From NCBI GenBank assembly GCA_012719195.1, contig JAAYAV010000479.1, positions 1-10,312 of the forward strand: a stretch of DNA of 10,312 bases, written 5' to 3'. The notes beneath the pieces are model-generated. The model made no database searches. It had not been told where the DNA came from and saw only the letters and a list, made by a program, of their open reading frames with translations. The stretch comes from Anaerolineae bacterium. GTDB lineage: Bacteria > Chloroflexota > Anaerolineae > DRVO01. Of this stretch, positions 1 to 6,087 are shown piece after piece (the first letter of the stretch is position 1; each line of letters opens with the position of its first letter). The position numbers and the translations under genes were made by a program.

Positions 1-58
1 CGAGATGGCGGTGCCTTAGGCTTGGGGTCGTGGTGGTTCGCAGCGGAGCTCCGGAAGA

Positions 59-243
59 CTGACCTAACCCCCCCCTCGTGGTTTCGCGCAGCGAAACCAC
101 TGTTCCCCCTTCCCTGGCAAGGAAGGGGGAGGAGAGGGGAATGCCCGCAGAGCGGGGGACGCACATCTCTGTTCGCCCCTCCCGCGTTGGGAGGGCGGCC
201 AGCCGGGTGAGCGAAGCGCCTAACGAGTAGGGGGTTAGGTCAG
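59..243. repeat. 185-bp hairpin-rich repeat element with 14-bp inverted ends (MITE/REP-like)
   Basis: The ends are perfect inverted repeats: CTGACCTAACCCCC at 59-72 and GGGGGTTAGGTCAG at 230-243. Between them lie four perfect hairpins: 78-87/91-100 (10-bp stem, GCA loop), 104-113/121-130 (10-bp stem, 7-nt loop), 144-148/152-156 (5-bp stem) and 177-183/189-195 (7-bp stem). C- and G-tracts dominate and no convincing protein is encoded. No target-site duplication is visible at the edges. Non-autonomous, palindrome-rich dispersed repeats of this general look are common in large environmental bacterial genomes; whether this one is multicopy cannot be told from one window. It lies 31 bp beyond the transaldolase stop, so its hairpins could also shape the 3' end of that transcript. 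Bases 1-58 show nothing I can assign. Confidence 0.7.
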
Positions 244-253
244 CCGCCCGGCA

Positions 254-272
254 CCAATCTAGACCGGATTGG
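254..272 (-). terminator. weak stem-loop just past the transaldolase stop
   Basis: CCAATC at 254-259 pairs with GATTGG at 267-272 around a 7-nt loop, two bases beyond the transaldolase stop codon. The stem is only 6 bp and no T-tract follows on the minus strand, so this is a weak candidate. The stronger hairpins of the neighbouring repeat element may do the job instead. Confidence 0.2.
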
Positions 273-274
273 CC

Positions 275-1363
275 TCACCCCAGGCGTGCCAGCTTGCCCT
301 CCACGGACTGCAGCAGGCCGATGAAGGCGTCGGCGAAGGATTGGACTCCGTCGCGCTGGAGCTTCTCGGTGATGGCGTCCAGGTCCAGGCCCAGCTCGGC
401 CAGTTGCTCCAGGTGCGCCCGCGCTCCATCCACGTCCGTCCTCACGGTGAGGGCGACGGTGCCGTGGTCCTCGAAGGCGTCCAGCGTCTCCGGCGGTACG
501 GTGTTGACCGTGTCCGGCCCGATGAGCTCATCCACGTAGATGGTGTCCCGATAGGCGGGGTTCTTGGCGCTGGTGCTGCCCCAGAGGGGGCGCTGCACCC
601 GGGCGCCGGCGGCGGCCAGCTTCTCCCAGCGGCGACCGGAGAAGGCTTCCTCGAAGCGGGCGTAGATCAGGCGGGAGTTGGCCACCGCCGCCTTGCCCTG
701 CAGATCGGCGCGACCGCGCTCCGCCAGCTCCTTGTCCACCGCTGTGTCCAGCCGGCTGACGAAGATGGAGGCCACCGAGGCCACACTCGCCGGGTCGCCG
801 CCGGCCGCGATTAGGCGCTCGACGCCGGCCAGATAGGCCTCGGCAACGGCGTCGTAGTGGGCCAGCGAGAACATGAGGGTCACGTTGACGTTGATGCCGG
901 CGCCGATGAGCTCAGTGATGGCCGGGAGGCCGGCGGGGGTGGCCGGTACCTTGATCATCAGGTTGGGCCGCGCCACCGCCTGCCAGAGGTGATGGGCCTC
1001 GGCGATGGTGGCCGCCGTCTCATCCGCCAGGCGCGGGTCGACTTCCAGGCTCACGAAGCCGTCCCGCCCGCCGGTGCTGTCGTAGAGGGGCCGGAAGGCA
1101 TCGGCGGCCGCCTTGATGTCGCTGATGGCGAGGGCCTCGTACACGGCCATGACCGACAGGCCCTGGCCCGCCAGTTGGCGCATCTGCTCGTCGTAGTCGT
1201 CGCTGCCGCCGATGGCCTTGGCGAAGATGCTAGGGTTGGAGGTCATGCCCCGCAGGCCGCGGCCAATGAGCTCCTGGAGATCGCCGGAGGTGATGAGCGA
1301 GCGGCGGATGAAGTCCAGCCAAATGGACTGGCCCAACTGAGCCAGGCTCTGCATCTTGGTCAT
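275..1363 (-). CDS. tal: transaldolase
   Basis: 362-aa cytoplasmic enzyme of the non-oxidative pentose phosphate pathway. It transfers a dihydroxyacetone unit from sedoheptulose 7-phosphate to glyceraldehyde 3-phosphate, giving erythrose 4-phosphate and fructose 6-phosphate. Family motifs are clear: the N-terminal IWLDFIRR (14-21, with the conserved Asp17), GMTSNPSIFAKAI (39-51), SLEVDP (105-110), NLMIKVPAT (134-142) with the expected Schiff-base Lys138, NVNVTLMFS (158-166) and WGSTSAKNP (261-269). The length and motif forms fit the roughly 360-370-aa actinobacterial/cyanobacterial-type Tal rather than the short ~220-aa class. The ATG is preceded by AAGGAG (1370-1375) with a 6-nt spacer. The stop is TGA. 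It lies 28 bp downstream of the MFS gene on the same strand, so the two are probably co-transcribed, although the functional link is not obvious. No key residue appears missing. Confidence 0.95.
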   Translation of the reverse strand: MTKMQSLAQLGQSIWLDFIRRSLITSGDLQELIGRGLRGMTSNPSIFAKAIGGSDDYDEQMRQLAGQGLSVMAVYEALAISDIKAAADAFRPLYDSTGGRDGFVSLEVDPRLADETAATIAEAHHLWQAVARPNLMIKVPATPAGLPAITELIGAGINVNVTLMFSLAHYDAVAEAYLAGVERLIAAGGDPASVASVASIFVSRLDTAVDKELAERGRADLQGKAAVANSRLIYARFEEAFSGRRWEKLAAAGARVQRPLWGSTSAKNPAYRDTIYVDELIGPDTVNTVPPETLDAFEDHGTVALTVRTDVDGARAHLEQLAELGLDLDAITEKLQRDGVQSFADAFIGLLQSVEGKLARLG

Positions 1364-1391
1364 GGGGTACTCCTTTTCGGTGATAGCGCGC

Positions 1392-2630
1392 CTAGCGGGC
1401 GGGCGCCGGGGGCCGGTAGGCCAGGGCGAGCAGAAGGCCCACCGCCAGCAGGCCGGCTCCGATGTAGAGGGCGGTGGAGAAGGCGCCGGTGCGGTTCTGC
1501 ACGAACTCCATCAGCATGGGCCCCACCACGCCGGCCGCGCCCCAGGCCAGCAGGATCTTGCCGTAGATGCTGCCCATGGAGGCGGTGCCGAAGGTGTCGG
1601 CAGCGAAAGCGGGCATGGTGGCGAAGCCGCCGCCGTAGCAGGAGAGGATGTAGCAGCAGATCACCGCGAACAACACCGGGCTGCCCACCCCGGGCAGGGC
1701 GATCAGTAGCGGTATCTGCGAGGCCAGCAGAATGATGAACACCGTCCGCCGGCCAATGCGGTCCGACAACGCCGCCCAGAAGATGCGGCCGAGCCCGTTG
1801 AAGATGGAGGTGATGAACACCAGCGTCCCGGCCGTGACGGCGGTGAGGCCGACCTGAGCCTGCGCCATGGGCGAGAGGTTGCTGATGAGGGAGATGCCGG
1901 CGGTGATGTTGATGAACATGATGGCCCAGAGGATGTAGAACTGAGCCGTGCCCAGGGCGGCGCTCAGGTCCAGCGCCCGACCGACGGGGTTGGCCTTGGC
2001 GGCAGGCTTGGCGGGGGCGGGAGCCTGCCAGCCGGCGGGAGGGTTCTCCAGGTTACGGGAGGCCCACAGCAGCACCAGCAGGAAGAGGACTCCGAAGGCG
2101 AAGAAGGTGTTGGCCAGCCCCAGGGCCGGCATCACCAGGGGAGCGATCTGCCCCATGATGGCGGCGCCGAAGCCGAAGCCCATCACCGCCAGCCCGGTGA
2201 TGAAGCCGCGCTTGTCCGGGAACCAGCGCACCAGCACTGCCACCGGCGTGATGTAGCCCAGGCCGTTGCCGATGCCGCCGATAATGCCGTAGCCCAGCCA
2301 GAGCAGCCATTTGCTCTCCAGCACAAGAGCCAGCCCGGCCAACAGCGTACCGGCGCCGAAGAGAAGGGCGGCGATGGTGGCCACCTTCCGTGCCCCCGCC
2401 TGGTCCACGAAGCGCCCGCCGAAGGCCGCCGACAGGCCGATGAAGAGGATCACCAGGGTGAAGGCCAGCCCGACCTCGGTGTTGGACCAGCCCAGTTCCT
2501 TCATTATGGGGGTCTTGAAGACGCTCCAGGCGTAGACGGTGCCCAGGATCACCTGCATGACCACGCCCGAGACGGCTACCTGCCACCGATTGATCGGCGC
2601 GGCAGTGGAACGAGCTACCCGTTGCGTCAC
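1392..2630 (-). CDS. MFS transporter, OFA (oxalate/formate antiporter) family
   Basis: 412-aa inner-membrane carrier with about 12 hydrophobic helices in two halves joined by a Pro/Ala/Lys-rich cytoplasmic loop (about 195-218). OFA-family signatures are seen: RWQVAVSG at the first helix, LGTVYAWSVFKTP (29-41), the helix 2-3 loop GGRFVDQAGARK (71-82), VRWFPDKRG (134-142), the second-half loop SDRIGRR (289-295), and GGGFATMPAFAADTFG (333-348) followed by YGKILLAWG (356-364). Members of this family (TC 2.A.1.11) exchange or import small carboxylates such as oxalate and formate; the substrate here cannot be read from sequence. Lys358 lies in a late helix, roughly where OxlT has its substrate-binding lysine, but I have not aligned it. 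The GTG start at 2630 was chosen because a perfect AGGAGG (2635-2640) lies 4 nt upstream; an ATG at 2705 in the same frame would add 25 non-homologous-looking residues. It is followed by tal. Confidence 0.88.
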   Translation of the reverse strand: MTQRVARSTAAPINRWQVAVSGVVMQVILGTVYAWSVFKTPIMKELGWSNTEVGLAFTLVILFIGLSAAFGGRFVDQAGARKVATIAALLFGAGTLLAGLALVLESKWLLWLGYGIIGGIGNGLGYITPVAVLVRWFPDKRGFITGLAVMGFGFGAAIMGQIAPLVMPALGLANTFFAFGVLFLLVLLWASRNLENPPAGWQAPAPAKPAAKANPVGRALDLSAALGTAQFYILWAIMFINITAGISLISNLSPMAQAQVGLTAVTAGTLVFITSIFNGLGRIFWAALSDRIGRRTVFIILLASQIPLLIALPGVGSPVLFAVICCYILSCYGGGFATMPAFAADTFGTASMGSIYGKILLAWGAAGVVGPMLMEFVQNRTGAFSTALYIGAGLLAVGLLLALAYRPPAPAR

Positions 2631-2677
2631 GTAACCTCCTGTGGACGGCGACAGATCGGCGTCGGCGCCAAGCGCGA

Positions 2678-2705
2678 AGGTTAGCGCAGCCTGGGCCAGA
2701 TGCAA
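2678..2705 (-). promoter_or_regulatory. weak candidate promoter for the MFS-tal unit
   Basis: On the minus strand, TTGCAT (2705-2700) and TAACCT (2683-2678) are separated by 16 bp in the 118-bp gap before the MFS start. Both boxes deviate from consensus, and the gap could simply be an intra-operon spacer after the sulfotransferase-like gene. Confidence 0.22.
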
Positions 2706-2748
2706 ACCGCCGGCCCTCTCCGGAGCTAGCGCGCGCGTCCTGGCCGGG

Positions 2749-3792
2749 TCAGCGGCCGGCGCGCCGGAGCAGGGGCTGCACGTACTCCGGCGAGTAGCGC
2801 GTCGCCCGGTAGATGCCGTGCTGGGACGGGTGCGGGCTGCGGTAGTCCCAGACCACCTGCTTGTCCGGAGTCACCTCAAAGAGATGCCCGGCTCCTCCCT
2901 CGCACACCAGCAGGTTGCCGTTGGGCAGGAGCTGCGCCCCGGAGATGTAGGCGCTGAAGAAGGCCTCCTGCGGCTCGGCGCGATACTCCCAGACGACCTC
3001 CTCCGCCAGCGGATCCACGATCAGCACGCGCGACCAGCGGCGCCTGGTGCCGTTGTCGAACACCAGAATGCGACCGTCGGGCATCAGGGTAGGCTGGTGC
3101 TGCCCGTCCAGGACGCCCGGCCCCCAAGCCCACACGATCTCCCCCGTGGCCCGCTCGATGACGCCGATGGTGTCCAAACTGCGGTAACTGAAGAGGATGT
3201 TGCCCGGGGCGAAGCGCTGGTCGCGGGCGGCAGCGGCGGTGTCCGGTAGCGACTGGCCGGTGTTGTTGTGGGCCCAGTCGAAGGGGTAGTCGGCGCGGAT
3301 GCGCTCGAGGACGTACTCGCTCCGCTCCCCGCCGAGGCAGCGGCGCAGGTCTTCGAAGTGCTGCTCCCCGAACCACTCCCAGAGGACCTGCTTCTGGCGC
3401 GTGACCTCGATGAAGTAGGGGCAGCGTTTCAGCTCGGGACCGATGGCGGGCGCCATCTTGTCCATAACGCAGTGGATGAGCAGGTTGCCGCTGTCCAGCA
3501 CCCGGTAGTCGTGGTCTATGCGGCAGTGGTAGCTCCAGACGACGTTGCCGGCCGGGTCAACCTCGCGCAGGCCCGTCTTCTCTATGGGAGAGCGATCGCG
3601 GGTGGAGTAGAGCAGATTGCCGTCGGGCAGCAGCGTCAGGTACTGCACCGCGGTTTGCGCCGTCCACTCGTGCAGCGGCTTACCGTCCATGTCGATCAGG
3701 TGCATGTGGGCGACTCCGCCCTCGCCGTCTTCGGGCCTCTCATAGGTGTGACAGAAGAGGGTGTAGCCATCGTAGACCTGCGCACCGGCCAT
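2749..3792 (-). CDS. aryl-sulfotransferase (ASST)-like beta-propeller protein
   Basis: 347-aa protein built of repeated propeller blades: five W-strand motifs of the form VVWxY (83-88, 135-140, 218-223, 265-270, 312-317) alternate with turns of the form LPDGNLL (55-61, 100-105, 196-201, 237-243, 289-295). This matches the ASST/Arylsulfotran families, PAPS-independent enzymes that move sulfate between phenols through a histidine intermediate. Candidate active-site residues are His175 (AHNN), Arg204 (SYRS) and His232 (GQHQP), with FDNG at 245-248. Assignment to the known AssT His/His/Arg/His set is inference. No signal peptide or membrane helix is present, unlike periplasmic AssT, so it is probably cytoplasmic and may bind rather than sulfate its ligand. 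The ATG at 3792 was chosen for AGGAGG (3800-3805) 7 nt upstream; an in-frame ATG at 3900 lacks support. It is the first of three leftward genes. Confidence 0.75.
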   Translation of the reverse strand: MAGAQVYDGYTLFCHTYERPEDGEGGVAHMHLIDMDGKPLHEWTAQTAVQYLTLLPDGNLLYSTRDRSPIEKTGLREVDPAGNVVWSYHCRIDHDYRVLDSGNLLIHCVMDKMAPAIGPELKRCPYFIEVTRQKQVLWEWFGEQHFEDLRRCLGGERSEYVLERIRADYPFDWAHNNTGQSLPDTAAAARDQRFAPGNILFSYRSLDTIGVIERATGEIVWAWGPGVLDGQHQPTLMPDGRILVFDNGTRRRWSRVLIVDPLAEEVVWEYRAEPQEAFFSAYISGAQLLPNGNLLVCEGGAGHLFEVTPDKQVVWDYRSPHPSQHGIYRATRYSPEYVQPLLRRAGR

Positions 3793-4102
3793 CTTCGCAC
3801 CTCCTACCGTACGGTGTCGCTGCCCTCGTGAGGATACTGCCTGTGGATGCCCCCGTCTAGGCTCCTTCCCGCCCGCGACTAGTGCTCCGCTCGCGGCCAT
3901 GCCGGCAACTTACCTCGCCTCAGCCGGAGCTACTGAGCTTCTGCCTACAGCGAGTCAGCGCACCGCAGCCACTGGAGGAAGCGCTGGCAGACGGGGTGTA
4001 TCATGGGAGCGAAAGCGGCTCGGCCGCCGGGGAGCAGGCTTCGCCCGGCCGGCTCTCGCCGACAAACGACAGCGGTGGCCCTACCGGAAGGAGGAGACAG
4101 TC
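3793..4102. other. divergent intergenic region between sulfotransferase-like and protease genes
   Basis: This 310-bp spacer separates two divergent genes. It holds a candidate leftward promoter (3831-3859), a 10-bp palindrome ACCGTACGGT (3806-3815) next to the leftward ribosome site, and the protease ribosome site at 4089-4096. A frame open from 3899 runs into the protease, but its first 68 codons encode a basic, low-complexity stretch preceding the true signal sequence, so I treat it as non-coding. I see no convincing rightward promoter; TATCAT at 3999-4004 lacks a good -35 box. No RNA gene is recognised. Confidence 0.5.
3831..3859 (-). promoter_or_regulatory. candidate promoter for the sulfotransferase-like gene
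   Basis: On the minus strand, TAGACG (3859-3854) and TATCCT (3836-3831) are separated by exactly 17 bp, each matching four of six consensus sigma-70 bases. Transcription would start near 3824, about 30 bases before the ATG. The palindrome ACCGTACGGT (3806-3815) would then lie in the early leader, a position suited to a repressor site. Confidence 0.35.
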
Positions 4103-5260
4103 ATGAGGCGCTGGAAGCATGCAGTTTTGGCGTTAGCGATTGTTCTGGTCTTGGTCGGCACGTGTGGTGCCCTCACCAAGCCGGTGGAGACGGAGGCGGC
4201 GCCCATTGCCACCGCCGCGCCGGCGATAGCGGAAGAGATAGCCGCCGCCAACGAGCTGGAAGCCCAGGTCACCTCGGTCTACACTCAGGCCGCTCCGGCC
4301 GTGGTGAACATCACCAGCCGGCGCCTCGTCACCGACTTCTTCATGCGATCCAGCGCCCAGGAGGGTACCGGCTCCGGCTTCGTCTGGGACGACGAAGGGC
4401 ACGTGGTGACCAACTACCACGTCATCCAGAACGCCGACCAGGTGCTCGTCACCTTTGCCAGCGGCGCCACCTACGAGGCCGCCATCGTGGGGGTCGATGC
4501 CACCAACGACCTGGCCGTGGTCCGCGTTGATGCCGGTGATGATCTCCCCCGGCCACTTTCTATCGGGGACTCGACTCAGCTGCGCGTCGGGCAGTTCGTC
4601 ATCGCCATCGGCAACCCCTACGGGCTGGACAACACCATGACCCTGGGCGTCATCAGCGCCCTTGGCCGGGTGATCGAGAGCCCGGAAGAGAGCGGCTTTA
4701 TCGGCGAGGCCATCCAGACCGACGCCGCCATCAACCCGGGTAACTCGGGCGGTCCCCTCCTGGACCTGCGCGGCCAGGTGGTGGGGGTGAACTCCCAGAT
4801 CATCAGCCCGAGCGGTGCCTCCGCCGGGATCGGCTTCGCCGTCTCGGCGCGCACGGTGCAGCGAGTGGTACCGGCGCTCATTGAGCAGGGCTACTACGCT
4901 CATCCCTGGCTCGGAATCGAGACGGTCAACCTGACCGCCTCCAGCATCCGCATCCTGCGCGAGGCGGGGATGGACGTAAAGGTCACCTCGGGTGTGCTGG
5001 TGGTCAGCGTCACCCGCGGTGGCCCGGCGGAGCAGGCGGGCGTTCAGGGAGCTCAGCGCCAGGTCACCCTGGGCCGCTACCGCATCCCGGTGGACGGCGA
5101 CATCATCACCGCCGTGGATGGACAGCCGGTGACGGCCATGGAGGACCTGACCGTGTACCTGGAGACGCAGACGACTGTGGGAGACACCGTTCAGCTGACG
5201 GTGGCCCGCAATGGTGCCGAGCTGCAGATAGCCGTCGAGGTCGCGGCGACGCCGCAGTAG
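4103..5260 (+). CDS. membrane-anchored HtrA/DegP-type serine protease with PDZ domain
   Basis: 385-aa envelope protease of the S1C family, expected to degrade or refold damaged exported proteins. An N-terminal RRWKH followed by a hydrophobic helix (about 7-24) forms a signal anchor or signal peptide. Cys21 is preceded by V-G-T, a poor lipobox. An Ala/Glu-rich linker leads to the trypsin-like domain (about 55-265) with an intact triad: His106 in TNYHVI, Asp136 in NDLAVV, and Ser215 in NPGNSGGPL. One PDZ domain follows (about 266-380; GGPAEQAGVQ at 306-315 and GDIITAVDGQPV at 332-343). One PDZ and an anchor make it DegS/HhoB-like in layout, close in size to the usual 350-420 aa. The ATG at 4103 was chosen for GGAGGAGA (4089-4096) and because the signal sequence begins there. 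It appears monocistronic; I see no strong hairpin terminator before the next promoter. Confidence 0.93.
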   Translation: MRRWKHAVLALAIVLVLVGTCGALTKPVETEAAPIATAAPAIAEEIAAANELEAQVTSVYTQAAPAVVNITSRRLVTDFFMRSSAQEGTGSGFVWDDEGHVVTNYHVIQNADQVLVTFASGATYEAAIVGVDATNDLAVVRVDAGDDLPRPLSIGDSTQLRVGQFVIAIGNPYGLDNTMTLGVISALGRVIESPEESGFIGEAIQTDAAINPGNSGGPLLDLRGQVVGVNSQIISPSGASAGIGFAVSARTVQRVVPALIEQGYYAHPWLGIETVNLTASSIRILREAGMDVKVTSGVLVVSVTRGGPAEQAGVQGAQRQVTLGRYRIPVDGDIITAVDGQPVTAMEDLTVYLETQTTVGDTVQLTVARNGAELQIAVEVAATPQ

Positions 5261-5339
5261 CCTCCGCTGCCCGCTGACCTCCGGCATCCACGCCGCTGGC
5301 CACGCCTCGGGGCTCACGATTTCCGCGTCATACCAGGAT

Positions 5340-5368
5340 TTGACACTATCACTTGGCGGTGCTATATT
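5340..5368 (+). promoter_or_regulatory. sigma-70-type promoter of the padR gene
   Basis: TTGACA (5340-5345), a 17-bp spacer and TATATT (5363-5368) form a near-consensus housekeeping promoter, unusually AT-rich against the GC-rich surroundings. Transcription would start around 5375-5380, about 45 bases before the TTG start of the PadR-family gene. The -10 box is embedded in the first half-site of the adjacent operator. Confidence 0.75.
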
Positions 5369-5397
5369 ATATCCCGATATAGCTGAGGTAGCTATAT
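5361..5397 (+). promoter_or_regulatory. three-half-site operator, probable PadR autoregulation site
   Basis: The 7-mer GCTATAT occurs three times in alternating orientation: 5361-5367 (+), 5377-5383 (-, read as ATATAGC) and 5391-5397 (+). The first pair makes a 7-bp inverted repeat with a 9-nt spacer. The second and third make TATAGCT-GAGGT-AGCTATA, a 7-bp inverted repeat with a 5-nt spacer. A further inverted repeat, TATATC-CC-GATATA, lies at 5368-5381. PadR proteins bind AT-rich dyads over their own promoters, so occupancy here would block the -10 box. Binding by this particular PadR is inferred. Confidence 0.65.
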
Positions 5398-5408
5398 ACG
5401 ACACACAA

Positions 5409-5414
5409 GGGAGG
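5409..5414 (+). promoter_or_regulatory. ribosome binding site deciding a TTG start for padR
   Basis: GGGAGG lies 8 nt before TTG at 5423. The nearer ATG at 5416 is in a different frame and encodes no recognisable domain, so spacing and homology both favour the TTG. Confidence 0.75.
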
Positions 5415-5422
5415 AATGCCTG

Positions 5423-5833
5423 TTGCACGATTCGATCCGACATCATCATGTTCACCGCCGCCGACGTCGCCCCGATGGCGAGGTGCGTCGCTTTCTGCAG
5501 CCCTGGCTGCTGCTGCTCCTGCTGGAGAAGCCCAGCCACGGCTACGAGTTGATGGAGCGCCTAGCGCAGGACCCGGACGCACCCCAGGGAGACCCGGGGC
5601 TGCTGTACCCGCTCCTGCGAAGAATGGAGCGCGAGAGCCTGGTCGCCTCGGTCTGGGATACGGAAGGCAAGGGCCCCGCCCGACGCCAGTACGAGGTCAC
5701 CCCCGAGGGGACCGATTATCTGCACGCCTGGGCGGTCAGTATTCGTCAGACCAGGGCACGGCTAGACCGTTTCCTGAACCAGTACGCGGCGCACTTTGGC
5801 GCCGAAGGGAGAGATGCTGTTGAACTATCCTAG
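5423..5833 (+). CDS. PadR-family transcriptional regulator
   Basis: 136-aa DNA-binding protein. The PadR winged helix spans about 22-105 with the family hallmarks HGYELMERL (39-47), GLLYPLLRRMERESLV (59-74), and the wing GPARRQYEVTPEG (84-96). A short C-terminal helix (about 103-125) would form the dimer interface. PadR proteins mostly repress their own gene and neighbouring efflux or stress genes, being released by a small hydrophobic ligand; LmrR of Lactococcus, which controls the LmrCD ABC exporter, is the closest precedent for this layout. The N-terminus is unusual: three histidines (7-9), another at 11 and five arginines (12-16), a possible metal- or DNA-backbone-contacting tail. The start is TTG at 5423 (see the ribosome site entry). 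The end overlaps the next gene by 20 bp, indicating a polycistronic message under the promoter at 5340. Confidence 0.9.
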   Translation: MHDSIRHHHVHRRRRRPDGEVRRFLQPWLLLLLLEKPSHGYELMERLAQDPDAPQGDPGLLYPLLRRMERESLVASVWDTEGKGPARRQYEVTPEGTDYLHAWAVSIRQTRARLDRFLNQYAAHFGAEGRDAVELS

Positions 5834-6041
5834 AAACTTTGGTCCGTATACCCGTGGGCGGGGATTCCGACCGGCGCCGCTCGAGCAGGGACGTCCCAGC
5901 CGGCTGCACCATCGTCGGTTCCGCCGTCGCTACATCACCCGCGATGAGCGCATCGCCCATCTTGAGGGCTACCTCAGCGAACTGCGCCTGGAAGCGCAGG
6001 CCGTCGAGGAGCGCCTGGCAGAACTGCGTCCCACTGACTAG
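5814..6041 (+). CDS. small basic protein with C-terminal coiled coil (DUF5320-like)
   Basis: 75-aa protein of unproven function. The first 40 residues are rich in Arg, Gly, Pro and aromatics (NYPRNFGPYTRGRGFRP), ending in the basic LHHRRFRRRY (31-40). Residues 42-72 form a charged amphipathic helix, probably a coiled coil, in the pattern ITRDERIAHLEGYLSEL followed by leucines at about heptad spacing. Small proteins with a Gly/Arg-rich head and a Leu/Glu coiled-coil tail (DUF5320 type) are often found beside PadR genes, so I infer a partner or modulator of the regulator. It overlaps the end of padR by 20 bp in another frame. Start choice is uncertain: ATG at 5814 is only 2 nt from AGGGAG (5806-5811), whereas TTG at 5820 has 8-nt spacing like padR itself and would give 73 aa. 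Confidence 0.65.
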   Translation: MLLNYPRNFGPYTRGRGFRPAPLEQGRPSRLHHRRFRRRYITRDERIAHLEGYLSELRLEAQAVEERLAELRPTD

Positions 6042-6048
6042 CCTGGAG

Positions 6049-6081
6049 CGCTCGAGCGGGCCGAGGTAGTCACCTCGGCCC
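6049..6081 (+). terminator. tandem inverted repeats, stem-loop after the small padR partner gene
   Basis: A perfect palindrome CGCTCGAGCG (6049-6058) abuts a perfect 10-bp stem, GGGCCGAGGT (6058-6067) with ACCTCGGCCC (6072-6081), closed by AGTC. It begins 7 bp after the preceding stop codon. There is no T-tract, so it is either a factor-dependent or imperfect terminator, or an RNA-stabilising/attenuating hairpin between the regulator genes and the exporter genes. Confidence 0.5.
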
Positions 6082-6087
6082 ATCGGA

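Noticed and set aside
22..210. 62-codon ORF at the left edge
   Set aside because: It lies almost entirely within the hairpin repeat, and its low-complexity translation follows the palindromes rather than a protein fold.
857..1735. Long plus-strand ORF across the transaldolase and MFS genes
   Set aside because: It crosses two well-supported minus-strand genes and ends in an Arg-rich low-complexity stretch typical of antisense GC-rich frames.
3899..4102. 68-codon N-terminal extension of the protease
   Set aside because: The ribosome site and signal sequence both point to ATG 4103; the extension would put a basic soluble stretch before the signal helix.
4133..5539. 468-codon minus-strand ORF opposite the protease
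   Set aside because: It is a shadow of the S1C protease and the padR start; the plus strand has intact catalytic motifs, a signal sequence and ribosome sites, and the minus translation has no recognisable domain.
5416..5823. ATG-initiated ORF overlapping padR in another frame
   Set aside because: It is out of frame with the clear PadR domain, which uses the TTG at 5423 with proper spacing.
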